A stretch of DNA of 64,000 nt from Dyella telluris (GTDB lineage Bacteria > Pseudomonadota > Gammaproteobacteria > Xanthomonadales > Rhodanobacteraceae), in contig NZ_CP060412.1 of assembly GCF_014297575.1 (NCBI RefSeq), positions 3,534,001 to 3,598,000 of the forward strand, read 5' to 3'. A model generated the notes under the pieces. It had not been told where the DNA came from. It searched no databases and saw only the letters and a list, made by a program, of their open reading frames with translations. Each line of letters opens with the position of its first letter. The stretch's first letter is position 1. Made by a program: the position numbers and the translations under genes. This document shows positions 46,551 to 55,958 of this stretch, one piece after another.

Positions 46551-47357
46551 TCACTGGCTCAGCATGAACCACGACACCACGGCCAGCAGGTTGTTCATGC
46601 CGTGGGCTACGACGGCGGGCCAGATCGAGCCCGACTGCACCCGCAGCCAGCCGAGGATGATGCCCAGCAGGGCCAGGTTGGGCAGGGCGTACCAGAGGAA
46701 GGACAGGTCGGGCAGATGCACGCAGGCGAACAGCAGCGCCGACAGCACGATGGCCGCACCGTTGCCGGTGTAGCGCGCGATGGCCGAGAGCAGTACCCCA
46801 CGAAACAGCAGTTCCTCCACCATCGGGCCGATGCTTATCACCAGCAGCGCCAGCGGCACACGCAGTGCGAGCGAGGTGTTGGCGCCCAGTTGCTTGATGT
46901 CCTGGCTGACCTCGTGGCCTTGCGCCAGCCATTGCGTGAGCACGCCGCCGACGATGGGCATCATCACGCCAGCGGCCAGCGCGGCGACGTAGAAAGCGAG
47001 GTGTGGAGACGAAGTGAAGCCCAGGCCGGGCGGCGCGCCCTCGGACCATAGCCGTGGCCACCAGCGACGGCTCAGCTGGGTGATGACGGCCGCCGAGACC
47101 ACCAGTGTGACGATGACCGCCGCCGCCGTGGCGTCGGATTGCCCCAGCCAACGTCGACCCAGGGGAATCAGGTCGCCGAACCCGCCGCCCTGGTGGAGCG
47201 TGGCGATGGCGCCGGCCAGCAAGGTGACCAGGCTCCCTACGGCAAGCTGCAGCAGGAAGTACATCGCAATGAGCGCGATCGCCTGCCATGGCGTCGGTGC
47301 GGGCGATGTCTGGTCCGGCGGCGAAACGGTCAGGTCGGTCAAACGGTTCGCATCCAT
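46551..47357 (-). CDS. CPBP family intramembrane metalloprotease
   Basis: 268 residues from the ATG at 47357; the frame is open earlier without better signals. About seven membrane helices. The Abi/CPBP motifs are VEELLFRGVLL (EExxxR), a His in FACVHLPD and HGMNN near the C-terminus (HxxxN). In eukaryotes relatives process CaaX proteins; bacterial members are linked to membrane protein turnover or bacteriocin self-protection. No bacteriocin genes are seen here. Confidence 0.88.
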   Translation of the reverse strand: MDANRLTDLTVSPPDQTSPAPTPWQAIALIAMYFLLQLAVGSLVTLLAGAIATLHQGGGFGDLIPLGRRWLGQSDATAAAVIVTLVVSAAVITQLSRRWWPRLWSEGAPPGLGFTSSPHLAFYVAALAAGVMMPIVGGVLTQWLAQGHEVSQDIKQLGANTSLALRVPLALLVISIGPMVEELLFRGVLLSAIARYTGNGAAIVLSALLFACVHLPDLSFLWYALPNLALLGIILGWLRVQSGSIWPAVVAHGMNNLLAVVSWFMLSQ

Positions 47358-47563
47358 CGAAAACAATCCAGGGCGCTGGCGCGCAGGGCAGGGCTGGCGG
47401 CCGGTTTCGCGCCCACCGGTCCACGTGTTCACGCTATTCCTTGCCGGCGTGCGTGCCAATCCTGTCCTTTGGCAGGGTCAGCGCACACCCTGCAGGCCGC
47501 GGGGCTGTCACCGCGTTCACGACAGTGCCCTGTATAGTGACGGGACGTTCCAAGGAGGAAACC

Positions 47564-47577
47564 GGCGCTCAGGCGCC
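47564..47577 (+). promoter_or_regulatory. Hairpin between Shine-Dalgarno and start codon of the TerC gene
   Basis: The strong ribosome site AAGGAGG (47552-47558) is 24 bp from the ATG at 47583, too far in linear form. Between them GGCGC-TCAG-GCGCC can fold and shorten the effective distance to about 10 bases. No in-frame alternative start lies in between. Confidence 0.55.
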
Positions 47578-47582
47578 AGCCC

Positions 47583-49139
47583 ATGTTTGCATTCGACTGG
47601 CTGTCCGACCCGACTGCGTGGGCGGGTCTCCTCACCCTGGTGGTGCTGGAGATCGTCCTTGGCATCGACAATCTCGTTTTCATCGCGATCCTCGCCGACA
47701 AACTGCAGGTGAAGGAGCGCGACCGGGCCCGGGTGCTCGGTCTCTCGCTGGCCCTCGTGATGCGACTGGCCCTGCTGGGCGCGATGTCGTGGCTGGTGAA
47801 ACTCACCACGCCGATCCTCACCCTGGGTGCCGTCTCTTTCTCGTGGCGCGACATCATCCTGCTGCTCGGTGGCGCGTTCCTGCTGTTCAAGGCCACGGTG
47901 GAACTGCACGAGCGCCTGGAACCGGACGACCACGGTGACGCGGCCAAGCGCGCGCCGGCGCGCTTCTGGCTGGTGGTGGCGCAGATCGTGGTGCTGGACG
48001 CGGTGTTCTCGATCGACTCGGTGATCACTGCCGTAGGCATGGTCGATCACCTGTCGGTGATGATGATTGCCGTAGTGGTGGCGATGATCCTGATGATCAG
48101 CGCGAGCAAGCCGCTGACCAGCTTCGTCAACGCACGACCGACGGTGGTGATCCTGTGCCTGTCGTTCCTGCTGATGATCGGTTTCAGCCTGGTCGCGGAA
48201 GCTTTCGGATTCCACATTCCGAAGGGCTATCTGTACGCCGCGATCGGTTTCTCGATCATGATCGAGGTGTTCAACCAGACCATGCGCCGCAATCGCCAGC
48301 GCAGTCTGTTGGGCAGCGCGCGCAACCTGCGCGACCGTACCGCGATGGCCGTGCTGAACCTGCTGGGAGGCGCGGGCGGGGACGACGAAGATGCCACGCC
48401 CAAGGCGGCCGCGGCGCATGCCGACGGCAATGTCGCCGTGTTCGGCAAGGACGAGCTGGCGATGGTGCAGGGCGTGCTGGATCTGGCACACCGCCCGGTC
48501 CGCTCGATCATGACGCCGCGCCCGGAGATCAACTGGGTGGATCCGCGTGAGAGCCCCGAACAGCTGCGCGCGGAAGTCACCGCCTCCAGTCATGCCTGGT
48601 TGCCGGTGGCTGGCGACGACCTGGATCAGCTGGTCGGCGTGGCATCGTCGCGCGACCTGCTGGCCAGCCTGCTGGAACACGGTCGCATCGATGTCGAACA
48701 GGTGGTGCGCAAGCCGCTCACCGTGCTGGAGTCGCTGAGCGTGTTGCGCCTGATCGAAGAATTCCGTCGCCAACCGCTGCAAGTGGCGCTGGTGGTGGAC
48801 GAGTACGGCAGCGTGCTCGGTCTGGTGACGCCCACCGATGTGCTGGAAGTGATCGCCGGCGAGTTTCCCGGCGAGGACAGCGGCGACCCTTCCACCGTGC
48901 AGGAAACCGACGGCAGCTGGATGCTCGACGCCAGCCTGGACCTGCGCCGCGTCGAACACCTGCTCGGCTACCGGCTTACCGGCGACGACAGCTTTTCCAC
49001 GCTGGCCGGTTACGTGCTGGAAAAACTGGGGCGCCTGCCCGGCGTGGGCGACACCTTCCTTAGCGAAGGGTTGCGCTTCGAGGTGGTGGCGATGGATGGC
49101 GCGCGTATCGAGCGGCTGAAGGTGAATCCGGTCGAATAA
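47583..49139 (+). CDS. TerC-family membrane protein with CBS and CorC/HlyC domains (YegH/YoaE-like)
   Basis: 518 residues. Residues 1-235 form the TerC domain with seven helices and the acidic motifs LEIVLGIDN and [13 protein letters not shown] pair follows (about 290-415; [12 protein letters not shown] and [18 protein letters not shown]), then a CorC/HlyC transporter-associated domain (about 430-515). The build is that of E. coli YegH/YoaE. TerC proteins are linked to metal (often manganese) export coupled to secretion; substrate here unknown. Confidence 0.93.
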   Translation: MFAFDWLSDPTAWAGLLTLVVLEIVLGIDNLVFIAILADKLQVKERDRARVLGLSLALVMRLALLGAMSWLVKLTTPILTLGAVSFSWRDIILLLGGAFLLFKATVELHERLEPDDHGDAAKRAPARFWLVVAQIVVLDAVFSIDSVITAVGMVDHLSVMMIAVVVAMILMISASKPLTSFVNARPTVVILCLSFLLMIGFSLVAEAFGFHIPKGYLYAAIGFSIMIEVFNQTMRRNRQRSLLGSARNLRDRTAMAVLNLLGGAGGDDEDATPKAAAAHADGNVAVFGKDELAMVQGVLDLAHRPVRSIMTPRPEINWVDPRESPEQLRAEVTASSHAWLPVAGDDLDQLVGVASSRDLLASLLEHGRIDVEQVVRKPLTVLESLSVLRLIEEFRRQPLQVALVVDEYGSVLGLVTPTDVLEVIAGEFPGEDSGDPSTVQETDGSWMLDASLDLRRVEHLLGYRLTGDDSFSTLAGYVLEKLGRLPGVGDTFLSEGLRFEVVAMDGARIERLKVNPVE

Positions 49140-49149
49140 GGGGAGGGGA

Positions 49150-49199
49150 GTCGCGCACAGGGCGCGCTCCCGCGGTGGCCCGCACCCTGTGCGCGAGTC
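49150..49199. repeat. Short REP inverted pair
   Basis: GTCGCGCACAGGGCGCGCTC and CGCACCCTGTGCGCGAGTC face each other between convergent TerC and MAPEG genes. The order of the arms is opposite to the other elements in this window. Confidence 0.8.
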
Positions 49200-49207
49200 G
49201 GGCCGCC

Positions 49208-49603
49208 TCAGCCCGCCATGATGGCCCGTACCAACCCGACCACGCCCAGCAGGAGCGTCGCGGCCCAGCCGGCCATGGACACCATGAAGCCCGGGCCGCG
49301 CTTGGCCGCATCCTGCAGATAGCTCACCGCGTACCACGCCCGGCCAATCAACCACACCAGGCCCGCCAGGCCGGCCCACAGCGGCGCGCTGTACTGAGCA
49401 GCCAGCCACAGGGACGGCAGGAACATCACCGTCGATTCCAGCGTGTTCATCTGCACGCGCAGGGCCCGTTCAAAGCCCTCGTGCCCGGTGACGGCCGGCG
49501 CCTTGATGCCGTGCTTTTCGCGGGCGTGACCTACCGCCCACATGGTGCCGAACTGAAGCAGGACGGTAAGCACGACAATGATGGCGGGCAGGTGCTGGAT
49601 CAT
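49208..49603 (-). CDS. MAPEG family membrane protein
   Basis: 131 residues from the internal ATG at 49603; upstream residues in the frame look non-coding. Four membrane helices. The pattern RVQMNTLESTVMFLPSLWLA with GLVWLIGRAWYAVSY is characteristic of bacterial MAPEG proteins related to microsomal glutathione transferase. No assigned substrate. Confidence 0.88.
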   Translation of the reverse strand: MIQHLPAIIVVLTVLLQFGTMWAVGHAREKHGIKAPAVTGHEGFERALRVQMNTLESTVMFLPSLWLAAQYSAPLWAGLAGLVWLIGRAWYAVSYLQDAAKRGPGFMVSMAGWAATLLLGVVGLVRAIMAG

Positions 49604-49714
49604 GGGGAATTTCCACAAATGAAAGACCGCCCACTTTAGTGAGGGCGCGCCCATGGCGGGAGGGGGCGGGAGACGTTATCGTCTGGCGATCGTGGGACAT
49701 GCGAGGGCCGTCAT

Positions 49715-50581
49715 ATGGATTGGCAGAAGGGCGAACGCAGTCAGAACGTCGAGGTCGACAGTGGCGGCGGTGGCGGACCCCGTTTCGGCGGCGGTCGCGG
49801 GCTGGGGCTGGGCGGCATCGTCATCCTGGCCATCCTGGGCCTGGTGTTCTTCAAGGATCCCACCGCACTGTTGAATCAGGTGGACACGTCTGGTCAGCAG
49901 CAGGTGGCCGCGCCCAGCGGCCAGCCGGCACAGGTCGATCCGCAGACCAAGGATTTCGTCAGCGCGGTGCTCGGTTCCACCGAGAAGACCTGGAGCGACA
50001 TTTTTGCCGCCCATGGCCGCCAGTACGTGGACCCCAAACTGGACCTGTTCAGCGGCGGCGTGAATACCGCCTGCGGTGCAGCCTCCACGGCGGTCGGGCC
50101 GTTCTATTGCCCCGGTGACCAGAAGGTCTACCTGGACGTGGCGTTCTTCCAGGAGCTGGAAAACCGCTTCCATGCAGCCGGCGATTTCGCCCGGGCCTAC
50201 GTCATTGCGCACGAGGTGGGTCACCACGTGCAGAACCTGCTGGGCATCTTCGACCAGGTGGAGCAGGCACGCCGGCGCGGTGCACCGATGGAAGGCGCGG
50301 ACGGCCTTTCCGTGCGGCAGGAGTTGCAGGCGGACTGTTTCGCCGGCGTGTGGGCCAACCACAGCCAGCAGCGGCTGAACTGGCTGCAGCCGGGCGACAT
50401 CGAATCGGCGCTCAACGCCGCCAGCAAGATTGGTGACGACGCGCTGCAGCAGCAGGCACAGGGCAGGGTGGTGCCCGACTCGTTTACGCACGGCACCTCG
50501 GCGCAGCGCGTGAAGTGGTTCAAGGCGGGCTTCGAGAGCGGCGACATGGCGAGCTGCAACACCTTCGCCGGGCAGCCGTAA
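49715..50581 (+). CDS. ypfJ: YpfJ-type neutral zinc metallopeptidase
   Basis: 288 residues. A Gly-rich N-terminus and one membrane helix (about 33-47) precede the peptidase domain with HEVGHH (H166, H170) and a downstream ELQADCFAGVW block that gives the third ligand. The CPGDQKVYLD motif is typical of the family. Function in bacteria is unclear. Starts 110 bp from the divergent MAPEG gene. Confidence 0.9.
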   Translation: MDWQKGERSQNVEVDSGGGGGPRFGGGRGLGLGGIVILAILGLVFFKDPTALLNQVDTSGQQQVAAPSGQPAQVDPQTKDFVSAVLGSTEKTWSDIFAAHGRQYVDPKLDLFSGGVNTACGAASTAVGPFYCPGDQKVYLDVAFFQELENRFHAAGDFARAYVIAHEVGHHVQNLLGIFDQVEQARRRGAPMEGADGLSVRQELQADCFAGVWANHSQQRLNWLQPGDIESALNAASKIGDDALQQQAQGRVVPDSFTHGTSAQRVKWFKAGFESGDMASCNTFAGQP

Positions 50582-50693
50582 GCACGCACGGCGGGCACCC
50601 GAACCCGGACATCGAAGGCCCGCGCCAAGCGGGCCTCCGGCGTTCTAGAATGACGCCGCCGCGCGCCAGGGGGTGCGCACCCGAACGCCTCGC

Positions 50694-51056
50694 ATGCTCC
50701 ATCCTTGCCTGAGTTGCGGCGCCTGTTGCGCCTACTTCCGCGTGGCTTTCCACTGGTCCGAGGCCGACGCCTCGCTGGGTGGCGTGGTGCCGCCGGAACT
50801 GGCGGAAACGCTGGACCCGCACCGGCTGGTCATGCGCGGCACGCAGGCTTCCCGCCCGCGTTGCACCTCGCTGCAGGGCGTGGTGGGCGAAGCGGCGCAT
50901 TGCGGCATCTACGAGCGCCGGCCGTCGGTGTGCCGGGAAGTGGAGCCGGCATGGGAATCCGGTCGCCCCAGTGCGCAGTGCGACAAGGCACGGCTGGGGC
51001 ACGGCCTGGCCGTGCTGACGCCCGATGACTGGCCGGTGGCCGTCACGGTGGCCTGA
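50694..51056 (+). CDS. YkgJ family cysteine-cluster protein
   Basis: 120 residues from the ATG at 50694. The Cys cluster C5-x2-C8-x2-C11-C12 with further cysteines in RCTSL, AHCGIYERRPSVC and AQCDKAR matches the YkgJ/UPF0153 family thought to bind zinc or an Fe-S centre. Function unknown. It ends exactly where the convergent anti-sigma gene ends. Confidence 0.88.
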   Translation: MLHPCLSCGACCAYFRVAFHWSEADASLGGVVPPELAETLDPHRLVMRGTQASRPRCTSLQGVVGEAAHCGIYERRPSVCREVEPAWESGRPSAQCDKARLGHGLAVLTPDDWPVAVTVA

Positions 51057-51833
51057 TCAGCGCGTCATCGCCGGATTGGCCTCGTTCTGGAAGGCCAGCA
51101 CGAACTGCTTGAGGTCGCCCTCGTTGACGTCCGAGATGGCGACGTAGCGCATGCCGTCGCCCGTCCAGCGGATCACCGTATAGCCGTGTTCCTGCGCGAT
51201 GGCCTGGGCGGACGCCGTGCCTTCCGCCGGCCACTGGAACAGGTTGATCACGTGGAGGCGACGCTTGTAGACCAGCGCGGCCACGCTGTGGCCTTCCAGT
51301 GCGTCCAGCCGTCCGCCGACCAGTGGGAAACCCTCGGCCGCCAAGTCCTTCACGCGTGGCGAGAAATCCAGCTTGCCCTCGAACCAGGGCTTCACGGTGT
51401 GCTGATCGGTGGACACCACGTCCATCAGATGCTCGCCCTGGAGCGAACGTACATGGCTGGAAATGGCCTGCGCGACGACCGCGTCACCCACGCCACGCGC
51501 CGGCAGCCAGTGCAGCCACGCCGGCGTGGAAAGAAGCATGGCCGCGGCGAAACCCGCCGCTGCGGCAAACACCCACGGACTCCGGCGACGTGCTGCGTGC
51601 GGCCTGGCCGCGACGGCCGGTGCGGGTGTGCTCCAGCGCGCCCGCAGCGCATCGGGGGCGCGGCGATAGAGCGTGGGTTCGGACAGGGCTTTCTGCATGA
51701 TCGCGTACGTCTCGTAGCGCGCCTTGCAGGCCGCGCAGGCGTCAAGGTGGCGAGCCATGGCAGCGCTGCCGGCCGCATCCAGTTCATCGTCGAGATAGGC
51801 GTGCATGAGCAGCCCGGCGTCATCGCACATCAT
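51057..51833 (-). CDS. Zinc-binding anti-sigma factor (ZAS type), membrane-bound
   Basis: 258 residues from the ATG-ATG at 51833, with AAGGAGG 11 bp upstream, overlapping the end of the sigma gene. N-terminal ZAS motif H29-x3-C33-x2-C36 (ARHLDACAAC), a membrane helix at about 85-107, and a periplasmic domain of about 150 residues. It should hold the upstream sigma factor until an envelope or redox signal arrives. The cysteines suggest redox or metal sensing. Confidence 0.9.
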   Translation of the reverse strand: MMCDDAGLLMHAYLDDELDAAGSAAMARHLDACAACKARYETYAIMQKALSEPTLYRRAPDALRARWSTPAPAVAARPHAARRRSPWVFAAAAGFAAAMLLSTPAWLHWLPARGVGDAVVAQAISSHVRSLQGEHLMDVVSTDQHTVKPWFEGKLDFSPRVKDLAAEGFPLVGGRLDALEGHSVAALVYKRRLHVINLFQWPAEGTASAQAIAQEHGYTVIRWTGDGMRYVAISDVNEGDLKQFVLAFQNEANPAMTR

Positions 51834-52392
51834 GGCGACGTACCTCCTTGGGCCGGCAGGTGAGTTCATTGCGCAGGCGCTCACGGGCGCGCGCCAGGCG
51901 GGACATCACCGTGCCGATCTTTTGCCCGGTGATGCCGGCGATTTCCTTGTACGAGCACTCCTCCAGCTCGCGCAGCACGAGGATCTCGCGCAGCGGCGCA
52001 GGCAGTCGTTCCAGTGCGGCCTGCAGGGCGCCCACATCCACGGCCAACAAGGTCACGGCTTCCGGTGACGGTGCATCGTCGACCAGCGGATGGATGTCGT
52101 CGTCGAGCTCTTCGTGCAAGGCATCCGGCAGGCCGCGACCGCGCAGCGTGTAGAACGTGTTGCGCACGATCGCCAGCAGCCACACGCGCACGTCGCCGCC
52201 GTGGAAACTGTCGAAGTAGCGCAGCGCGCGGAGCATGGCCTCCTGCACCACGTCCTGTGCGTCGGCCGGGTTGTGCGCCAGCCAGAAGGCGAGGTTGTAG
52301 GCCGCGTCCAGGTACGGCACCACCTGCGCCTCGAAGCGCTCGCTTCGTGCGGCATCGGCACCACTTGGACGGGCATTCGGCTCGGTCGGCAT
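51820..52392 (-). CDS. ECF RNA polymerase sigma factor
   Basis: 190 residues from the ATG at 52392 (GAGG 12 bp upstream). Region 2: YNLAFWLAHNPADAQDVVQE with LRALRYFDSF; region 4: RLPAPLREILVLRELEECSY with EIAGITGQKIGTVMSRLARAR. Overlaps its anti-sigma factor gene by 14 bp. Divergent from the metallophosphoesterase-cupredoxin pair, which is a likely target. Confidence 0.93.
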   Translation of the reverse strand: MPTEPNARPSGADAARSERFEAQVVPYLDAAYNLAFWLAHNPADAQDVVQEAMLRALRYFDSFHGGDVRVWLLAIVRNTFYTLRGRGLPDALHEELDDDIHPLVDDAPSPEAVTLLAVDVGALQAALERLPAPLREILVLRELEECSYKEIAGITGQKIGTVMSRLARARERLRNELTCRPKEVRRHDVR

Positions 52393-52534
52393 AAGAGGGA
52401 TTACCTCGCTTCCCGGCACTTTATTCCCATCCCCTGCGTTCCGCGTGTGCCGGGGAATAGTTCAGCGCGACGGCCGGTATCAGGGATGAAGGGCAGCGGG
52501 CGAGGTGCCTGTTGCCGATACCGGAGAGCTGACC

Positions 52535-53476
52535 ATGAACGACCTTGAAGACCCGCAGATCGACAGCCGCCGCCAGTTCCTCAAATGCATGGCATGGGCG
52601 GGTGCCGGCACGTTGTGGCTGATGCACGGCGGCGTGTTGAAGGCGCAGCCGCTGACCGCCCAGGGCGCCGCGTCGGCAGCGGATGCCAGTTTCGGTTTCG
52701 TGCAGATCAGCGATTCGCATATCGGCTTCCACAAGGCGCCGAACCCGGACGTGGCCGGCACGCTGCGCCAATCGCTCGACATGATCAACGCGCAGAAGGT
52801 GCGTACGGATTTCGTGTTGCATACCGGTGACCTCACGCATCTTTCCAGGCCCGAGGAGTTCGATACCTTGTCCGGCGTGATGCAGGACGCGCACATGGGC
52901 AAGGTGTTCTACGTACCCGGCGAGCACGACGTGATCGGCGACAACGGTGCGGAGTTCTTCCACCGTTTTGGTGAGCGACAGACAGCAGGCGGCTGGTACA
53001 GCTTCGACCATCGCGGCGTGCACTTCGTCGGCCTGATCAACGTGCTCAACCTGAAGGCCGGCGGGCTCGGTTCGCTGGGTGCGGACCAGCTGGCATGGCT
53101 GAAGAAGGATCTGGCGGCGCTGTCGCCGGATACGCCGCTGGTGGTGTTTGCCCATATGCCCTTATGGCCGCTCTATCCCGACTGGGGCTGGGGCACCGAC
53201 GACAGCAACGAAGCCGTGAGTTACCTGCGCCGGTTTGGTTCGGTCAGCGTGCTCAACGGCCACATCCACCAGATCCAGCAGAAGGTGGAAGGCAACATCA
53301 CCTTCTACACCGCGCGTTCCACCGCGTATCCGCAGCCCGCGCCTGGCACGGCGCCGGCGCCCGGGCCCATGAAGGACATTGCGCCGGGCGACCTGCATCG
53401 CTATCTCGGCATTCGTGACGTGCGGCATGTGCGGGGTAGTCACACGCTGGCTGTGACCGAGGAGGTGATGTCGTGA
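52535..53476 (+). CDS. Tat-exported calcineurin-like metallophosphoesterase
   Basis: 313 residues from the ATG at 52535 (GGAGAG upstream). Twin-arginine leader SRRQFLKCMAWAG (about 11-23). Phosphoesterase motifs in order: ISDSHIG, LHTGDLTH, VPGEHD (usually GNHD; Glu replaces Asn), FAHMPL and LNGHIHQ. Probably a periplasmic phosphohydrolase; substrate unknown. Stop overlaps the cupredoxin GTG start. The replaced Asn in the third motif may alter activity. Confidence 0.88.
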   Translation: MNDLEDPQIDSRRQFLKCMAWAGAGTLWLMHGGVLKAQPLTAQGAASAADASFGFVQISDSHIGFHKAPNPDVAGTLRQSLDMINAQKVRTDFVLHTGDLTHLSRPEEFDTLSGVMQDAHMGKVFYVPGEHDVIGDNGAEFFHRFGERQTAGGWYSFDHRGVHFVGLINVLNLKAGGLGSLGADQLAWLKKDLAALSPDTPLVVFAHMPLWPLYPDWGWGTDDSNEAVSYLRRFGSVSVLNGHIHQIQQKVEGNITFYTARSTAYPQPAPGTAPAPGPMKDIAPGDLHRYLGIRDVRHVRGSHTLAVTEEVMS

Positions 53477-53826
53477 AACGCGCCACGCCATCATTCAAGG
53501 TCATCGCTGCATGGTTGCTGTGTACCGCCGTTGCGGCAACGGCGATGGCCACTGATGCCGCGACGACCCCGGCGAAACCTGCCAGCGTGGATATCCGCAA
53601 TTTCGCCTTCACGCCAAAGGCCCTGACCATTCACGCCGGAACACGCGTGGTATGGACCAATCGTGACGAGGAGCCACACGTGGTGGTCAGTGCCGGCAAG
53701 CAATTCGCGTCGTCACATGCGCTGGATACCAGCGACAGCTACGCGGTGACATTCGACCGCCCCGGCACGTACACGTACTACTGCGCCATCCATCCGATGA
53801 TGGTGGGCACGATCATCGTGCAGTAG
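53473..53826 (+). CDS. Exported cupredoxin (plastocyanin/amicyanin-like)
   Basis: 117 residues, GTG start overlapping the upstream stop. Sec signal peptide (to about residue 26). Copper ligands H69 (EEPHVVV), C104, H107 and M110 (YYCAIHPMM) form a type 1 site. Likely a periplasmic electron carrier. Translational coupling to the metallophosphoesterase and proximity to the ECF sigma pair suggest a shared oxidative or copper stress response. Its 3' end overlaps the convergent dioxygenase gene by 14 bp. Confidence 0.92.
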   Translation: MKRATPSFKVIAAWLLCTAVAATAMATDAATTPAKPASVDIRNFAFTPKALTIHAGTRVVWTNRDEEPHVVVSAGKQFASSHALDTSDSYAVTFDRPGTYTYYCAIHPMMVGTIIVQ

Positions 53827-54613
53827 CGGCGCTGTCGAAGCGGTAGATGTCCATGGCCAGCAAACCATGCTCGATGCCGGCGTCGATGCGCTGGGCGTGC
53901 GCCTGCTCACCGGCCGCGCCCAGTGCCACGAACAGTGGCAGCAGATGCTCGTCGGTGGGATGCGCGCGCTCGGCAAACGGCGCCTGGCGACGGTAGTCGA
54001 GCAGGGCGTCGATATCGCCTTCGGACGCCTTGCGCTCGATCCACTCGATGAACGGACGCACGTAAGGCGCCTCGCGTTCTTCGCTGTATCCGGCGCGGAA
54101 GTCGTGCAGGTTGTGGGTGATGCTGCCCGAACCGATCACCAGCACGCCTTCCTCGCGCAAGGGCGCGAGCGCGCGACCCACTGCGTACTGGTGCGCGGGG
54201 CCCAGTTGCGGCTGGATCGACAGCGGCACCACCGGGATGTCGGCCTTCGGGTAAAGCAGGCGCAGCGGCACCCATGCACCGTGGTCGAGGCCCTGGGTGG
54301 GATCGAGCGTGGTGGGCAATCCTGCCTTGTCGAGCAACTCGGTGACGTGCGCCGCAAGGGCCGGCTCGCCCTTGGCCGGGTACTGAATATCGAACAGCGC
54401 CTGGGGGAAGCCGTAGAAGTCGTGGATGGTTTCCGGACGCGACGCACCGCCGACGTGCGGTTGTCGCGCCAGCCAGTGCGCCGTGGCGATCACGATGGCC
54501 TTCGGACGCGGCAACTCGCGCGCAAGTTCAGCCAGCCGCTCGCCCACGCGGCGCGGCTGGATCGCCGTCATCGGCGAACCGTGGGAGATGTAAAGGCTGG
54601 GGAGGGTGGTCAT
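53813..54613 (-). CDS. LigB/DODA-type extradiol dioxygenase (YgiD-like)
   Basis: 266 residues from the ATG at 54613 (GAGG upstream); the longer open frame runs through repeat-rich DNA. Metal-binding motifs ISHGSP (H11), GLDHGAWVPL and GSGSITHNLHDF match class III extradiol dioxygenases of the DODA/YgiD group, which cleave L-DOPA or related catechols. Cellular role in bacteria is uncertain. Confidence 0.9.
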   Translation of the reverse strand: MTTLPSLYISHGSPMTAIQPRRVGERLAELARELPRPKAIVIATAHWLARQPHVGGASRPETIHDFYGFPQALFDIQYPAKGEPALAAHVTELLDKAGLPTTLDPTQGLDHGAWVPLRLLYPKADIPVVPLSIQPQLGPAHQYAVGRALAPLREEGVLVIGSGSITHNLHDFRAGYSEEREAPYVRPFIEWIERKASEGDIDALLDYRRQAPFAERAHPTDEHLLPLFVALGAAGEQAHAQRIDAGIEHGLLAMDIYRFDSAATAR

Positions 54614-54910
54614 GGTGGTTACCTCGGGGGACCACCATAGGGTAGGGGTTTGTGGGCGGTTTGCAGCGTTCGTGGGGTGAACGATGCGTTGTCGGGAGGG
54701 AACGATGGGTGCTCGGCCCTCGGTCTCCTTCTCTAGCCGTGATCCCGGCGGAAGTTGGAGGTGCTTTTCAGGAACCGAAGGGGTGGTCAATCTGGCCTCG
54801 CCGCCTCGTAAGAGCCGTCATTCCTGCGAAGGCCGGGGGCGCCTTATGACCGCCGAGGTGCCTTTGCCCTCTGCCTTCGGTAGTCACGCAGGCGCCAGCT
54901 TGCCGCTTAC

Positions 54911-54996
54911 GCAGCGGAGGCGTTTCGACCTCCTGCCGGAGGCCGAGTCACTTTTCTTTTGTTGGCCCAAAAGAAAAGTAACCCAAAGAAAATGGC
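54911..54996 (+). repeat. Intergenic repeat element, copy 1
   Basis: GCAGCGGAGGCGTTTCGACC at its left end, then a CTCCTGCCGGAGG palindrome and an AAGAAAAGTAACCCAAAGAAA tail (written here in parts). Inverse of copy 2 at 55621-55703 with roughly 85 percent identity by eye. Confidence 0.8.
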
Positions 54997-55281
54997 CTGA
55001 AGAGCTGGCAGCATGCCGATGGGATAAGCCCGAACAGCTGAGGAACGTTGCTGCTTGGCAACCTCCGCCTCTACACAGCGGGTACTTCCAAGCGCTTCGC
55101 AACGCGCCGAAGCGAAGAGGACTTAACGCGGAGCGTCGTGCCGCTGCGCGGCACCTCCTTCCTTGCCACTTGGTGGTTCACGTTGAACATCACCTGTCGC
55201 TCGTCCTCTCCCGTTCGGGAGAGGACTGGGGTGAGCACTGAGGCGAGAGAGAAGCGGGCTTCACACGGTGCCAGAGGCCCC

Positions 55282-55365
55282 TGTAGGAGCGCACCTTGTG
55301 CGCGACCGCAGCGCCATGTCGATACCGCTCCGTCAGGTGCTCGCGCACAGGGTGCGCTCCTACAG
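55282..55365. repeat. BIME: inverted REP pair (84 bp)
   Basis: Same length and spacer as the element at 30233-30316, with five base differences by eye. Confidence 0.9.
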
Positions 55366-55530
55366 ACAGGCAAAGCCGGCACGTCATGTTCAGTCGCACC
55401 CTGCGACGCGATGTGCAGCGCAGCTGCACGAGCCTTCGGCTCTGGCTCTGGCTTTTGACCTACCCGACCCCTTGAGCGGCGGTGAGGGGCGGACGACAGG
55501 CCCGCAGGGGGATCGGCAGGGATGCCGATC

Positions 55531-55565
55531 CCTTTTCGACAGGACAGGGATGTCCTGTCGAAAAG
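55531..55565. repeat. Long perfect hairpin
   Basis: CTTTTCGACAGGA and TCCTGTCGAAAAG form a 13-bp stem around a short loop. No T-run follows, and no gene ends here. Confidence 0.75.
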
Positions 55566-55620
55566 CCCGGCCGACCCTCACGGACTGGCCGGCTTCACCG
55601 GCCAGCGCCGCGATGGGGTT

Positions 55621-55703
55621 GCCTTTTCTTTTGGTTACTTTTCTTTGGGCAAGCAAAGAAAAGTGACCCGGCCTCCGGCAGGAGGTCGGAACGCCCGCTG
55701 CGC
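55621..55703 (-). repeat. Intergenic repeat element, copy 2 (inverted)
   Basis: Reverse complement of the element at 54911-54996, sharing the CCTCCGGCAGGAGG palindrome and the GGTTACTTTTCTTTGGGC arm. Confidence 0.8.
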
Positions 55704-55925
55704 AGGCGGCCAGGTCGCGGTAGCGTTAGAACCCGAAGGCCAAGAGCAAAGTCGCTGGACCCCTGCCTCCGCAGGGGTGACGGCTAAAGACGGAAGCGGT
55801 GATGCAGGCACCCAGCGCCAAAGATCTCGGCGACCAGCTTTGCGGCTGTCGAGTAGCGCCTTCTGTCTTCACAGGAATAACGAGCAGGGAAGAAGGAAGC
55901 GATCCTTGCCGGCCGAGGCGAAGCG

Positions 55926-55958
55926 CAAAAAGCAAAAGGGGCGCCTAAGCGCCCCTTT
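55926..55958 (-). terminator. Rho-independent terminator of the DEAD-box helicase gene
   Basis: Stem AAGGGGCGC / GCGCCCCTT with T-rich tail (TTTGCTTTTT) on the minus strand, just after the helicase stop. Confidence 0.85.

Noticed and set aside
47440..47582. A yybP-ykoY manganese riboswitch upstream of the TerC gene
   Set aside because: TerC genes are often controlled by this riboswitch, but the conserved core sequences are not present here.
54684..55666. Several open frames of 80-185 codons in the repeat-rich stretch
   Set aside because: They are translations of repeat elements that also occur inverted nearby, without ribosome sites.
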